36,826 nucleotides of DNA from JAHIGH01 sp964564035 (GCA_964564035.1 CAZLZN010000016.1:1-36826); one strand, 5' to 3'. Shown: positions 1 through 7,514, counted from the first letter of the stretch. Notes: generated by a model not told the origin, from the sequence alone. Program-made: numbers and translations.

Positions 1-78
1 GCTCACATGCTCACAAATAGCAATTATCCATTTGCGTTTGATAAAAAGGCTGTGATAAGCAATAAAGAGTGGGCGTAA
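1..78 (+). CDS. 3' end of an unidentified gene (partial)
   Basis: Frame 1 is open from the first base of the window and encodes 25 residues ending in SNKEWA before a TAA stop at 76-78. The codons read as ordinary protein, but the piece is too short to assign to a family. The next gene starts 100 bp downstream. It could also be chance open sequence, since a 25-codon open frame is not unlikely. Confidence 0.35.
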   Translation, partial: AHMLTNSNYPFAFDKKAVISNKEWA

Positions 79-178
79 AATTTATTTCCAAAAATATCTC
101 GAAAATAATTTAATTGATATTTTATTTTACTATATGAGCATATTTTTTAAATAATCAAGAAATATATAAGAATATAAA
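79..178. other. AT-rich intergenic leader
   Basis: This 100-bp very AT-rich gap precedes the first HIT gene. A TATAAG hexamer at 165-170 lies 8 nt before the ATG at 179, the spacing seen at other likely leaderless promoters in this window, but base composition makes this match weak. No Shine-Dalgarno sequence is visible. Confidence 0.3.
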
Positions 179-775
179 ATGGATAAAAATAGCTGCATCT
201 TTTGTTTTATACCACACGAAGAAATTTTGGAAGAAACTGAAAATTTTTATATCAAAACTGAAAAATTTCCGATAGTTAGAGGGACAATTCTTATAATTCC
301 AAAAAAACATTTGGCTTGCTATGGCCAAATGCCTAATAATTTAGATAATGAGTTAAGTTTAATAAAAGTTAAAATTAAAACGTTTTATAAAGCAGCTTAT
401 CCGGAAGCCAAACAAATTTTTATGGAACACGGCATTGAAGGACAGACAATATTCCACGCCCATCTTCATTGCATGCCAAGTAGTTTGTTTTTGTTCGAAA
501 ATTTTAATAAAGATCTAAAAGAGTTCAGAAAAATACATGACACCAATGAGCTAAGAGTTCTTTATAAACAATGGAAATCGTATTTTTTTTATGAAGAGAA
601 AGATACGCAATTTTTGTTCCGCGTGAAGAATTTAAGACCCGGTTATTTGCGATATATACTAGCTGTAACAGTTGGTGCTCCGGAAAAAGCCAATTGGAGA
701 AAGCTACCGGAAAATATTTTCCAAAAAGATGTTACCGATTTAATAAAAGCTTGGATTCATTTTAACTTCAAATAG
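179..775 (+). CDS. HIT-family nucleotide hydrolase/transferase-like protein
   Basis: A 198-residue HIT (histidine triad) superfamily protein. The hallmark H-x-H-x-H sits at residues 93-97 (HAHLH). An N-terminal CxxC (C6, C9) together with H44 in the stretch ILIIPKKH resembles the zinc site of Hint-type proteins. FMEHG at 81-85 is the usual strand before the triad. HIT enzymes hydrolyse or transfer nucleotidyl groups; the substrate cannot be told here. The roughly 100 residues after the triad form an extension not found in minimal HIT proteins (about 110-140 aa). The gene runs tail-to-tail with a second HIT gene, 13 bp away, which shares the CxxC, PKKH and HAHLH elements and also has a C-terminal extension. 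No SD precedes the ATG. Confidence 0.85.
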   Translation: MDKNSCIFCFIPHEEILEETENFYIKTEKFPIVRGTILIIPKKHLACYGQMPNNLDNELSLIKVKIKTFYKAAYPEAKQIFMEHGIEGQTIFHAHLHCMPSSLFLFENFNKDLKEFRKIHDTNELRVLYKQWKSYFFYEEKDTQFLFRVKNLRPGYLRYILAVTVGAPEKANWRKLPENIFQKDVTDLIKAWIHFNFK

Positions 776-788
776 TAAATATATGTTA

Positions 789-1565
789 TTAAATTTTTCT
801 TGTATGCCATTGATTATATGTATTCAAAATCCTACCTCTAATTAATTTTTCATCATCAGATGTCATTGTTTTCCAGTCCCAGAAAGCTTCTTTTCCTTCT
901 AAATGTTGAGCCCCTACCTTTCTTAAAAATTGTGATGGTACTTGCTTGATGCCATTTTCTACAAAGACAATACCCCTTGAGCCTTGTTTCATCATTAGGT
1001 ATGGATTGTTTTTGGTGCATTCTTTTAAAATTGGTATGAGAGCACCGTCGGTTGGGAAATTTATGGTTAGTATTTGAAAATCACCTTCCATTTTTGCTTT
1101 TTTATGAGCTTTATCAATTAGTGAAGGCGAAGTTTGGCTTCTTATAGGGAGAATATGAAGGTGGGCATGATAAATTGAATTACCGCAAGCAGTTTTTTCG
1201 TCTTTATAAACCCCTGCTCCATGTTCAAACATAAAGTATTCCTTAGCATTAATTTGCTGCTTTGCAATTGAAGCCATGTGGGTTAATTGCTCTACATGAC
1301 TATTCGCCATTGTGGCGAAGGAGATGAAGTGTTTCTTGGGGAATATTATAAAATGATCTTGAGTTATTGGTCCATAATCTGGACGCATGACTAAGTCAAC
1401 TGATTCAAGTATAAAGGGTGCATTCGCTGTTGCTTCAGGAAATATTTTTTTATAAAGCGGATCAATTTTATTAGGTGAATTTATATTTAAACAAAGCGGA
1501 CATTCTTCTTGTATCGCTTCATGATTATTTGAATGCTCACTTGCTCTAGAAATTTCTTTCTTCAT
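789..1565 (-). CDS. HIT-family protein with C-terminal extension
   Basis: A 258-residue HIT superfamily protein. The histidine triad is HAHLH at residues 133-137. A CPLC motif at 22-25 and H79 in IIFPKKH suggest the same zinc-binding arrangement as the neighbouring HIT protein. FMFEHG (111-116) precedes the triad. About 120 residues follow it, including aromatic-rich AFWDWK. The protein is most likely a cytosolic nucleotide phosphohydrolase or nucleotidyltransferase of unknown substrate. It is convergent with the 179-775 gene, and the shared motifs suggest an old duplication. The ATG at 1565 is preceded by a TATATC hexamer 10 nt upstream and no SD. Confidence 0.85.
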   Translation of the reverse strand: MKKEISRASEHSNNHEAIQEECPLCLNINSPNKIDPLYKKIFPEATANAPFILESVDLVMRPDYGPITQDHFIIFPKKHFISFATMANSHVEQLTHMASIAKQQINAKEYFMFEHGAGVYKDEKTACGNSIYHAHLHILPIRSQTSPSLIDKAHKKAKMEGDFQILTINFPTDGALIPILKECTKNNPYLMMKQGSRGIVFVENGIKQVPSQFLRKVGAQHLEGKEAFWDWKTMTSDDEKLIRGRILNTYNQWHTRKI

Positions 1566-2013
1566 ATGCTGTGGGGATATATTGCAATTTTATTATAAAG
1601 CTATATTAAATACAATATTATTAGATATTTTGATAAAAGAATACAAGTTGTTATCTTAACAGCCTATATATAATTTAATATTCTTTGAATGCATAGGCTA
1701 TTATTATCGAATATGATATAAAATTAAGCGTAATTATTTTAAAATCGTTTTATTTTTTACAAACCTAAGTTAGAGATTAATAATCTTTTATTTTATCAGA
1801 TAGAGTGTATTCCATAATCCCTGTTTGTCCAGCTATTCCGAACCAGGTTTGAGAACGGACTTAAGCTCACGACTAAGCTTTGCTTTGTCTGTAAATCTAC
1901 ATAATCACCTCCATTTCCAGAAATTAGATTATGCATCTAAATATCGTGTTTATTATATGAGGTAACGAATCAGAGGTTTCGTGTTTTTCGATGAGGTATA
2001 ATGCGAGATATCG
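1566..2013. other. 448-bp intergenic region with repeat copy 1 and promoters
   Basis: No convincing gene is present. The region holds the upstream side of the minus-strand HIT gene, copy 1 of a dispersed 50-bp repeat (1809-1858), a small perfect dyad (TTAGAT-5-ATCTAA, 1924-1940), and a TATAAT box at 1997-2002 that lies 11 nt before the ATG of the next plus-strand gene. Confidence 0.6.
1809..1858 (+). repeat. Dispersed repeat, copy 1
   Basis: This 50-bp segment aligns with 2781-2831 at roughly 80 percent identity with one indel. The most conserved parts are ATAATCCC, GTTTGTC and the GGTTTG near the end. It lies in non-coding sequence and has no flanking transposase. The origin of the repeat is not recognised. 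Confidence 0.7.
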
Positions 2014-2622
2014 ATGAACAAACATATACGCCTAACCAAGAAGATTACCCTCGAAGATATTGTAAATAAAAAAATTTCCCATATAGAAGCGTATTCTTCA
2101 CAAATTACAGCATGTATTATCAATCCATGTCGCGAGCTGGATTCATTAAGAGATAGAAATACGGATAATGGCATGGCGATATGGGTTTTACTTCTTACTT
2201 TTTTTGAGCCACATGGTCAGTATTTGACTGGTATTAACAGCAACGGCAAATCCAAAGATATTTTTATTGTTGGTTTTGATGAATTTAAAAAATTCATAAT
2301 TCAAAAAAAACTTGTTGAGATAGATGTTAAAAATCTAGAAAGTGAAAAGTTATTTAAATTTGCACGTTCTGGGCTATTCCATTCATCTGTAATGTATAAG
2401 GATTTCTTGATTGATTGCATTAATTTTTCTAGGTATTCGATTTCACGAAACCCATTTAACGGAGGATGGTTGATAAATCCTTGGTTATTTACTGAGGATT
2501 TATCAAGATATGTAGAGTTTTATTTAAAAGAAGTAAAGGATGATGTGATAAAAAAAAGAAAATTTGAAAGTACTTTTGAGAGATTGATTTTAAACCCAAT
2601 GATGAAAATGGTTAACAAATAG
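2014..2622 (+). CDS. Hypothetical protein, function unknown
   Basis: A 202-residue protein that I cannot place in a family. It has no signal peptide or obvious membrane segment. The middle contains FFEPHGQYLTG (about residues 68-78) and a lysine-rich C-terminus follows a stretch rich in aromatic residues (NPFNGGWLINPWLF). The ATG at 2014 is supported by a TATAAT 11 nt upstream. It sits between two copies of a dispersed repeat (1809 and 2781), is isolated from any operon and may be an accessory gene. A competing minus-strand frame at 1953-2174 is shorter and less protein-like. Confidence 0.65.
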   Translation: MNKHIRLTKKITLEDIVNKKISHIEAYSSQITACIINPCRELDSLRDRNTDNGMAIWVLLLTFFEPHGQYLTGINSNGKSKDIFIVGFDEFKKFIIQKKLVEIDVKNLESEKLFKFARSGLFHSSVMYKDFLIDCINFSRYSISRNPFNGGWLINPWLFTEDLSRYVEFYLKEVKDDVIKKRKFESTFERLILNPMMKMVNK

Positions 2623-2840
2623 AATTGCCATATGGGGCTAATTAGCTCTAGGCCAGCTTGGCTTACCTAAGTAGTATCAAAAGTGTCAGTTGATATTTAA
2701 AAAAACGTTGGTAAGTCAGCGTCTTCCTGCTTTTTTAAATCGGTCTCGCGCTATAAGGATTTTAGAATAAGGATTGTTGTATTATATAATCCCCCGTTTG
2801 TCTAGCCATTACAAACCCGGTTTGGGAGGGGAAACCCGGT
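2623..2840. other. Intergenic region with repeat copy 2
   Basis: No gene is supported. The region contains a short palindrome (GCTAATTAGC near 2637-2646), the second copy of the dispersed repeat, and the start of a 19-bp tandem duplication. Confidence 0.5.
2781..2831 (+). repeat. Dispersed repeat, copy 2
   Basis: This is the partner of the 1809-1858 repeat. It runs directly into a tandem duplication and then into a broken M23 peptidase-like reading frame, so this patch has been rearranged. Confidence 0.7.
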
Positions 2841-2850
2841 TTGGGAGGGG
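2813..2850 (+). repeat. Perfect 19-bp tandem duplication
   Basis: The unit AAACCCGGTTTGGGAGGGG is present twice back-to-back (2813-2831 and 2832-2850) with no mismatch. Nineteen is not a multiple of three, so the duplication shifts any reading frame that crosses it. The absence of mismatches suggests it is recent. Confidence 0.9.
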
Positions 2851-3026
2851 ATAGCATTACTTCACTTTTTGGGCATTTGGATAAAATTAATGTCAAGGCA
2901 GGTCAGGATGTAGAGCCCAGGGATGTTATAGCTGTTCTGCCTTTGAGGTGTCGGGAGCGGAGTCATGTTCTCCACATTATTGTTAGCTGGTCAGTTAGCT
3001 CTTGGGCGGCATCAAGGCCTCTATAG
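2841..3026 (+). pseudogene. Probable remnant of an M23-type peptidase (LytM domain)
   Basis: The frame encodes GDSITSLFGHLDKINVK followed by AGQDVEPRDVIAVL. This matches the usual M23 pattern of (Y/F)GHLxKI, then VKxGQxV and a VI strand. A downstream SHVLHI resembles the HxH strand of the family. The first zinc ligands and the rest of the protein are missing, the apparent start is a TTG inside a tandem repeat, and the 3' end overlaps the convergent gene at 2963-3394. M23 enzymes cleave peptidoglycan cross-links; this fragment should be inactive. The assignment rests on a short motif and is moderately certain. Confidence 0.5.
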
Positions 3027-3394
3027 ATTCTTCTTCTTTTCCATCCTCTTTCAATATCGTTATCGTATCTGAAATGTTCAAAAATAGGCTCATTTCCTCC
3101 GGTCATTTCCAGGAAAGATATTGATTTAATCTCCCTTTTTAAATGATCATTTCTGTAGACTTTATTGATGATTGTTGCAAAATGATTATCCGTTTGTTCG
3201 GAGGGTGTAAAAATGACATTCATTTGTTGCGGGGATATTTTTTCGAATCGTTTATATGCTCTGATTAGATTATCTTGACCGCGTGCAATAATCCATCCTT
3301 TACACTCTGATGGTTTACCAAATTTTTTGTGAATTTGGTCCATGAAATCAAGACCCAGCTCGCTTCTTGAGCTTAATTCTTTTGTATTTGACAT
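2963..3394 (-). CDS. Hypothetical protein, function unknown
   Basis: A 143-residue, basic and hydrophilic protein with no recognised family, signal peptide or membrane segment. It has KGWIIARGQDNLIRAYKRF in the first half and a basic ERGWKRRRIYR cluster near the C-terminus. The start is well supported: a TGn-extended -10 box (TGcTACAAT) ends 6 nt before the ATG and overlaps a perfect 14-bp palindrome. It is divergent from the J-domain gene. Its 3' end overlaps the M23 remnant on the other strand. Confidence 0.65.
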   Translation of the reverse strand: MSNTKELSSRSELGLDFMDQIHKKFGKPSECKGWIIARGQDNLIRAYKRFEKISPQQMNVIFTPSEQTDNHFATIINKVYRNDHLKREIKSISFLEMTGGNEPIFEHFRYDNDIERGWKRRRIYRGLDAAQELTDQLTIMWRT

Positions 3395-3400
3395 CGGTGT

Positions 3401-3409
3401 ATTGTAGCA
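3401..3409 (-). promoter_or_regulatory. Extended -10 promoter of the 2963-3394 gene
   Basis: Read on the minus strand, TG-c-TACAAT ends 6 nt before the ATG at 3394, predicting transcription from at or next to the start codon. No SD is present. Confidence 0.5.
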
Positions 3410-3417
3410 TATGCTAC
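3404..3417. promoter_or_regulatory. Perfect 14-bp palindrome, possible operator
   Basis: GTAGCATATGCTAC is a perfect inverted repeat. It overlaps the -10 box of the minus-strand gene, so a bound dimeric regulator would block that promoter. The protein that might bind is unknown; self-regulation by the small basic protein at 2963-3394 is one possibility. Confidence 0.45.
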
Positions 3418-3477
3418 GCTTTAGTGAATGGTTTGTTGATTAAATTGTTGAGTTTGTTTATTTTTTAAATTAATTGT

Positions 3478-3483
3478 TATAAT
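3478..3483 (+). promoter_or_regulatory. -10 box upstream of the J-domain gene
   Basis: A perfect TATAAT lies 6 nt before a TTG and 12 nt before the ATG at 3496. No clear -35 is seen. Confidence 0.4.
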
Positions 3484-3495
3484 GAATGCTTGATT

Positions 3496-4326
3496 ATGAC
3501 ACAAGAGTTGATGGTCAGTGAAATTGTCGCGGAGAGAGTGAATAGCAGGAAGAAAAAATTGCGACTGCTTATTGATAAGAAACGCGGGATTTTAAAAGAA
3601 CTTATTTTGAAGACAGAGATGCTGAGAGTCAATCTGGACATGGCTAAGCATGAGTATATGGTTCGCGTCGGGAGTTTGTTTTTGAAAGATAATCAGCTGG
3701 AGCTTGAGATAATTTGCCTCAACAACATTCTGCAATTTATGCATCAGGGGTACACTCAAGAGGAGGCGGAGCAAAAGGTTTCAAAAAATTTTTATGCTCA
3801 GAAGGCTGATTTTGAAGAAGAGCAAGAAGAAATTCTGGAAGAAGAAAACATCATAAAGAAAAGGGAAGAGAATAAGGCAGTGTCTGAGGGGGAGCTAAAG
3901 GAGGTATGGAAGCGGCTGGTATTTAAGTTTCATCCTGACCTGATACAGGACGCGGATGAGAAGCAGAAACGCGAGAGCATAATGAAGCAGATAAATCTTG
4001 CTTATCAGGAGAATGATTATGATCTGCTGGTCAAAATTGAGAATGAGAATAAAGTTACCGCGGAGCTTACTGTCGATAATTTGGAGGAATTACTGGCTTT
4101 TGTTGTCGAAGATATCAGGCAGCAGCGGATCAGTTTTTCGGAGCTTAAAAAATCCGAATGGTATGATTGGATGATCAAGATAGAGCTCGCAAAAAAGAAG
4201 TCGGTAAATATATTCGCGGATACCGAGAAGAGACTGTTGAATGATATTGTCGCGAAATTTGATTCGATCAAGAAGCTGAAATTTAAAATCGCGAATTTCA
4301 ATAAAGATATTATACGTTCAGATTGA
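3496..4326 (+). CDS. J-domain (DnaJ-like) protein
   Basis: A 276-residue cytosolic protein. A long N-terminal helical, charged region (about residues 1-130, probably coiled coil with an E-rich segment) is followed by a J-domain-like stretch with the diagnostic HPD tripeptide at about residues 146-148, preceded by WKRLVFKF and followed by MKQINLAY. The HPD loop stimulates Hsp70 ATPase activity, so a DnaK partner elsewhere is expected. The zinc finger and G/F region of true DnaJ are absent, so it is not a general DnaJ. It lies immediately upstream of lon in the same orientation, but lon has its own promoter. A TTG two codons upstream (3490) is an alternative start. Confidence 0.8.
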   Translation: MTQELMVSEIVAERVNSRKKKLRLLIDKKRGILKELILKTEMLRVNLDMAKHEYMVRVGSLFLKDNQLELEIICLNNILQFMHQGYTQEEAEQKVSKNFYAQKADFEEEQEEILEEENIIKKREENKAVSEGELKEVWKRLVFKFHPDLIQDADEKQKRESIMKQINLAYQENDYDLLVKIENENKVTAELTVDNLEELLAFVVEDIRQQRISFSELKKSEWYDWMIKIELAKKKSVNIFADTEKRLLNDIVAKFDSIKKLKFKIANFNKDIIRSD

Positions 4327-4374
4327 CATATTGAGGGTATAATGGTTTAATAGACGAAGCTCAATACGTAATCC

Positions 4375-4403
4375 TTGACAACTAGCAAACTATGTGTTAG
4401 ATT
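4375..4403 (+). promoter_or_regulatory. lon promoter (sigma70-type)
   Basis: A perfect TTGACA (4375-4380), a 17-bp spacer and TAGATT (4398-4403), preceded by TGt, make an extended -10 promoter. Transcription should begin near 4410, leaving a leader of only about 12 nt with no SD before the ATG at 4422. Confidence 0.75.
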
Positions 4404-4408
4404 GCTAA
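4382..4408. promoter_or_regulatory. CIRCE-like HrcA operator in the lon promoter
   Basis: The arms CTAGCAAAC and GATTGCTAA are separated by exactly 9 bp. Against the CIRCE consensus TTAGCACTC-N9-GAGTGCTAA the right arm matches 8 of 9 and the left 6 of 9. The element fills the -35/-10 spacer and covers the -10 box, where the heat-shock repressor HrcA would block transcription. This implies heat induction of lon. hrcA itself is not in the window. Confidence 0.75.
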
Positions 4409-4421
4409 TTACAACTTTTTT

Positions 4422-6779
4422 ATGGAAAAAATTGTTCCCATAATTCCAATACGCGACGGTATAATATTCCCAAGTACTGATTCTGTTTTGACCTTTGGCA
4501 GGCCAAAGAGTTTATCAGCCCTCGAGACGGCATTTCAACATGAGAGAATAGTTTGTTTCGTACTTCAAAAAAATGCCAGACTTAACGATCCGGCACCTAC
4601 AGACCTGTATTCTGTCGGTACATTATCTAGGATAGAGCGCATGATCAGAACAGATGGTGAAATAAACGCGCAGGTGAGAGGTTTGGCACGCGTCAAGATA
4701 CTTTCATACGAGAAACAGGATGCTTATTTTGTCGCAAAAGTAGTTGAGATCCCAGAGATAGTTGATGATACGGAAGAAATTAAGGCACTGTGCAATCATT
4801 TGACAGCCGAATTCCGCAAGGCGATGAATTACGGGAAGTCTGCGGATTTTCTACTCTTCATGAATATTATGTCCGAGAATTCGGCGCCGGAACTGTCTGA
4901 TCTGATCGCCTCCGCGCTTGATCTCAAGCCCCAGGAGAGACAGGAACTTCTCGAGATGACTAATGTGAAGCAGAGACTGCAGAAATTGACTGAGCTTCTT
5001 GCGAAGGAGATAAAGATTTTGGAGTTGGAGCGGAAAATAGCCTCAAAAACACAGGAGAGATTTGAAAAGGGAGCGCGTGAAGCAATGCTACGGGAAAGGC
5101 TCAGGACAATTGAGGAAGAGCTTGGTGAAAAAGAAGAAAATTCGGAAATCAAAGTATATCTGCAGAAGATAAAGGACGCGAAAATGCCAGAGGAGGTCGA
5201 GGAGAGAGCCAGAAAAGAAGTAAATAAGCTTCAGAATATGAATCAATTTAACCCTGAAGCCGGATATATCAGAAATTATCTGGATCTTCTCGTCGCGCTT
5301 CCATGGTCAATTGAAAGCAAAGATAATGCCGATATAAAGACAGCCGAAAAAATACTCGACGAGGATCACTATGGATTGTCAAAAGCCAAAGAAAGAATAA
5401 CAGAATATCTGGCAGTACATAAGCTATCGGGAAAAATGAAAGGACCGATTCTTTGTTTTGCCGGGCCGCCCGGAGTCGGAAAAACTTCTATCGGTAAATC
5501 TATCGCGCGCGCTCTGGGACGCAAGTTCGTCCGTGTGTCGCTCGGGGGTATCAGGGATGAGGCGGAAATTCGCGGACACAGAAGAACGTATGTCGGAGCT
5601 TTGCCGGGCAGGATTATTCAGGGAATTAAGGATGCTAACAGTAAAAATCCGGTATTTATGCTTGATGAGATAGATAAGGTCGGATCTGATTTCCGGGGTG
5701 ATCCGTCATCGGCTTTGCTTGAGGCGCTTGATCCCGAACAGAATTCACAGTTTTCAGATCATTATCTCGAAGTGCCCTTTGATCTATCGGATGTGATGTT
5801 CATAACTACAGCTAATGTGCTGGATACAATACCTGTCGCGCTGAGGGACAGGCTTGAGATAATTACATTCGCGGGATATACGCATCAGGAGAAATTTAAG
5901 ATCTCGAAAGATTTTCTGGTCAAAAAACAGCTTGAGAATCATGGTCTTAAGGAGGAAAATGTTGAACTCAAAGATGAAGCGCTTCAGTTTGTTATTCAGC
6001 ATTATACCAGAGAGGCCGGAGTCCGAAATCTTGAGAGGAAAATTGCAACCGTTTTCAGAAAGGTAGCCAAGAAAGTTGCCGAGGGTGAGGCAAATCAAGT
6101 AGTAATTAAAGCAACCGATATACCGAAATATCTGGGACCGATTAAATTTACATCAACAATGATCGAAAAAGAGGATACTGTCGGGATGTCAACGGGCCTG
6201 GCCTGGACTGAGGCCGGAGGGGATATTTTGTTTATCGAAGTTGCGCTCATGCCGGGGAGAGGACAACTAATTCTGACTGGGCAATTGGGAGAAGTGATGA
6301 AGGAATCATGCCAGGCGGCATTGTCTTATATAAGATCCAGAGCCGGCAAGCTCGGGCTCAATGAGAAGTTTTACCAGAAACTCGATATACACGTGCATGT
6401 GCCGGAGGGAGCAGTACCAAAAGATGGACCGTCGGCGGGAATCGCGATCACGTCAGCTATAGCTTCTGCTTTGACCAAGATACCAATCAATAGAAAAATC
6501 GGTATGACAGGCGAGGTTACGCTCAGGGGCAGAGTGCTTGAGATTGGCGGAATAAAAGAAAAATCCATAGCCGCACATAGAGCCGGATTAAAGACTATAA
6601 TTTTACCGAAAGAAAATAAAAAAGATCTGGAAGATATTCCGAAAGAGGTCCAGAATGACATGAAGTTCAAGTTTGTTTCTCACATGGATGAAGTCTTGGA
6701 TCTGGCACTTATTAAACCTCTACCCAAGGCCAAGCCGGAAGGCAACGGGCATACATTTGTACATACCACAATACAATAA
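4422..6779 (+). CDS. lon: ATP-dependent protease La (Lon)
   Basis: A 785-residue, full-length bacterial LonA. The order is: N-terminal substrate-binding (LAN) domain about 1-200; helical linker about 200-300; AAA+ module with Walker A GPPGVGKTS at 348-356 and Walker B VFMLDEID at 411-418; and a C-terminal protease domain about 590-770 with the catalytic Ser671 in PKDGPSAG and Lys714 in GGIKEKS. The Ser-Lys spacing of 43 equals that of E. coli Lon (S679/K722). It degrades misfolded and regulatory proteins in the cytosol as a ring hexamer. Its own promoter carries a CIRCE-like operator, pointing to HrcA heat-shock control. The ATG at 4422 lacks an SD. Nothing essential is missing. Confidence 0.98.
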   Translation: MEKIVPIIPIRDGIIFPSTDSVLTFGRPKSLSALETAFQHERIVCFVLQKNARLNDPAPTDLYSVGTLSRIERMIRTDGEINAQVRGLARVKILSYEKQDAYFVAKVVEIPEIVDDTEEIKALCNHLTAEFRKAMNYGKSADFLLFMNIMSENSAPELSDLIASALDLKPQERQELLEMTNVKQRLQKLTELLAKEIKILELERKIASKTQERFEKGAREAMLRERLRTIEEELGEKEENSEIKVYLQKIKDAKMPEEVEERARKEVNKLQNMNQFNPEAGYIRNYLDLLVALPWSIESKDNADIKTAEKILDEDHYGLSKAKERITEYLAVHKLSGKMKGPILCFAGPPGVGKTSIGKSIARALGRKFVRVSLGGIRDEAEIRGHRRTYVGALPGRIIQGIKDANSKNPVFMLDEIDKVGSDFRGDPSSALLEALDPEQNSQFSDHYLEVPFDLSDVMFITTANVLDTIPVALRDRLEIITFAGYTHQEKFKISKDFLVKKQLENHGLKEENVELKDEALQFVIQHYTREAGVRNLERKIATVFRKVAKKVAEGEANQVVIKATDIPKYLGPIKFTSTMIEKEDTVGMSTGLAWTEAGGDILFIEVALMPGRGQLILTGQLGEVMKESCQAALSYIRSRAGKLGLNEKFYQKLDIHVHVPEGAVPKDGPSAGIAITSAIASALTKIPINRKIGMTGEVTLRGRVLEIGGIKEKSIAAHRAGLKTIILPKENKKDLEDIPKEVQNDMKFKFVSHMDEVLDLALIKPLPKAKPEGNGHTFVHTTIQ

Positions 6780-6780
6780 T

Positions 6781-6808
6781 TTAGAATTTAAAATTCAGAA
6801 TTAAGTTT
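6781..6808. repeat. Degenerate 7-bp tandem repeat
   Basis: Four heptads lie just after the lon stop: TTAGAAT, TTAAAAT, TCAGAAT, TAAGTTT. They run over the last codons of the convergent alkylation-repair gene (which ends at 6801). The same 7-bp periodicity recurs at 9911, 25318, 27747, 27964 and 30604. Confidence 0.65.
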
Positions 6809-7508
6809 TTGATTTGTTTTTCAATTCCATATAATGGCGTTTTTTATTTTCGGGGAAGTGTTCAATGGCATAGCGAAGGGCTGTGCGCGGCATGGTTGAG
6901 GCATATTTGTTTAAAAATTTTTCTTCAATATCTACCGAGCATCTTTTACCGATTTCTCTGAGCATCCAGCCGACGGCTTTTTGGATCAGGTCATGTTTGT
7001 CGTTAATCAGAATTTCCGCGATTTCCAGAGCAATGCCGGGTTTTTGAGTTTTTATAAAATAAAAAGTTGAGATCATTGATATCCGCCGTTCCCACAGGTT
7101 TTGAGATTTTGCCAATTTGAAAAGAATGTCTTTGGGTTTATCTTCAAGATGAGGTCCGACTATGTAGGGCGCTGATAGGTCTACCAAGTCCCAATTGTTT
7201 ATGTATCTAATTTTATTCATATAAAGCTGATATATTATTTCCGGACGGGCGGGATACTCTCTGACGAGAGCAAGTAAAGCAAACAGCCTTACTTCATGGT
7301 AAGGACTTTCCAGCAGGCGGGAAGCCTCGGCGAGATCAATACTTTTAAATTGTTTGAGAACTGATCTGATTTGCGGAACCGATAAGCCCAGAAATTTATC
7401 TCCTTCTCCATATTGGCCTTTGCCGGTTTTGAAAAACCACGCATTGACTTTCGCGCGCTCCTGAGTGGAATTTTGTTTTAAGATTTTAATTATGTTGTTT
7501 GAGTTCAT
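6801..7508 (-). CDS. DNA alkylation repair protein, AlkD family
   Basis: A 235-residue all-helical protein of the AlkD/HEAT-like DNA glycosylase family (COG4912), which removes alkylated bases such as 3- and 7-methylpurines without base flipping. NNWDLVD at 104-110 supplies the expected Trp106 and Asp110; WERR at 139-142 (Arg142) and KAVGWMLRE at 177-185 (Trp181) fit the remaining AlkD active-site positions by spacing. The length matches the family. The start is placed at the ATG at 7508, not at an in-frame TTG 15 nt upstream, because TATAAT (7515-7520, minus strand) would otherwise lie inside the gene; it ends exactly 6 nt before this ATG. It is convergent with lon and divergent from the hydrolase gene. 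Confidence 0.9.
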   Translation of the reverse strand: MNSNNIIKILKQNSTQERAKVNAWFFKTGKGQYGEGDKFLGLSVPQIRSVLKQFKSIDLAEASRLLESPYHEVRLFALLALVREYPARPEIIYQLYMNKIRYINNWDLVDLSAPYIVGPHLEDKPKDILFKLAKSQNLWERRISMISTFYFIKTQKPGIALEIAEILINDKHDLIQKAVGWMLREIGKRCSVDIEEKFLNKYASTMPRTALRYAIEHFPENKKRHYMELKNKSKT

Positions 7509-7514
7509 GTGGTA

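Noticed and set aside
1840..1900. tRNA-like element near GGTTTGAG
   Set aside because: No cloverleaf, acceptor stem or anticodon arm can be drawn; the segment is the dispersed repeat.
4323..4343. Second lon promoter using TTGACA at 4323 and TATAAT at 4338
   Set aside because: The spacer is only 9 bp, too short for sigma70; the 4375-4403 pair has the proper 17 bp.
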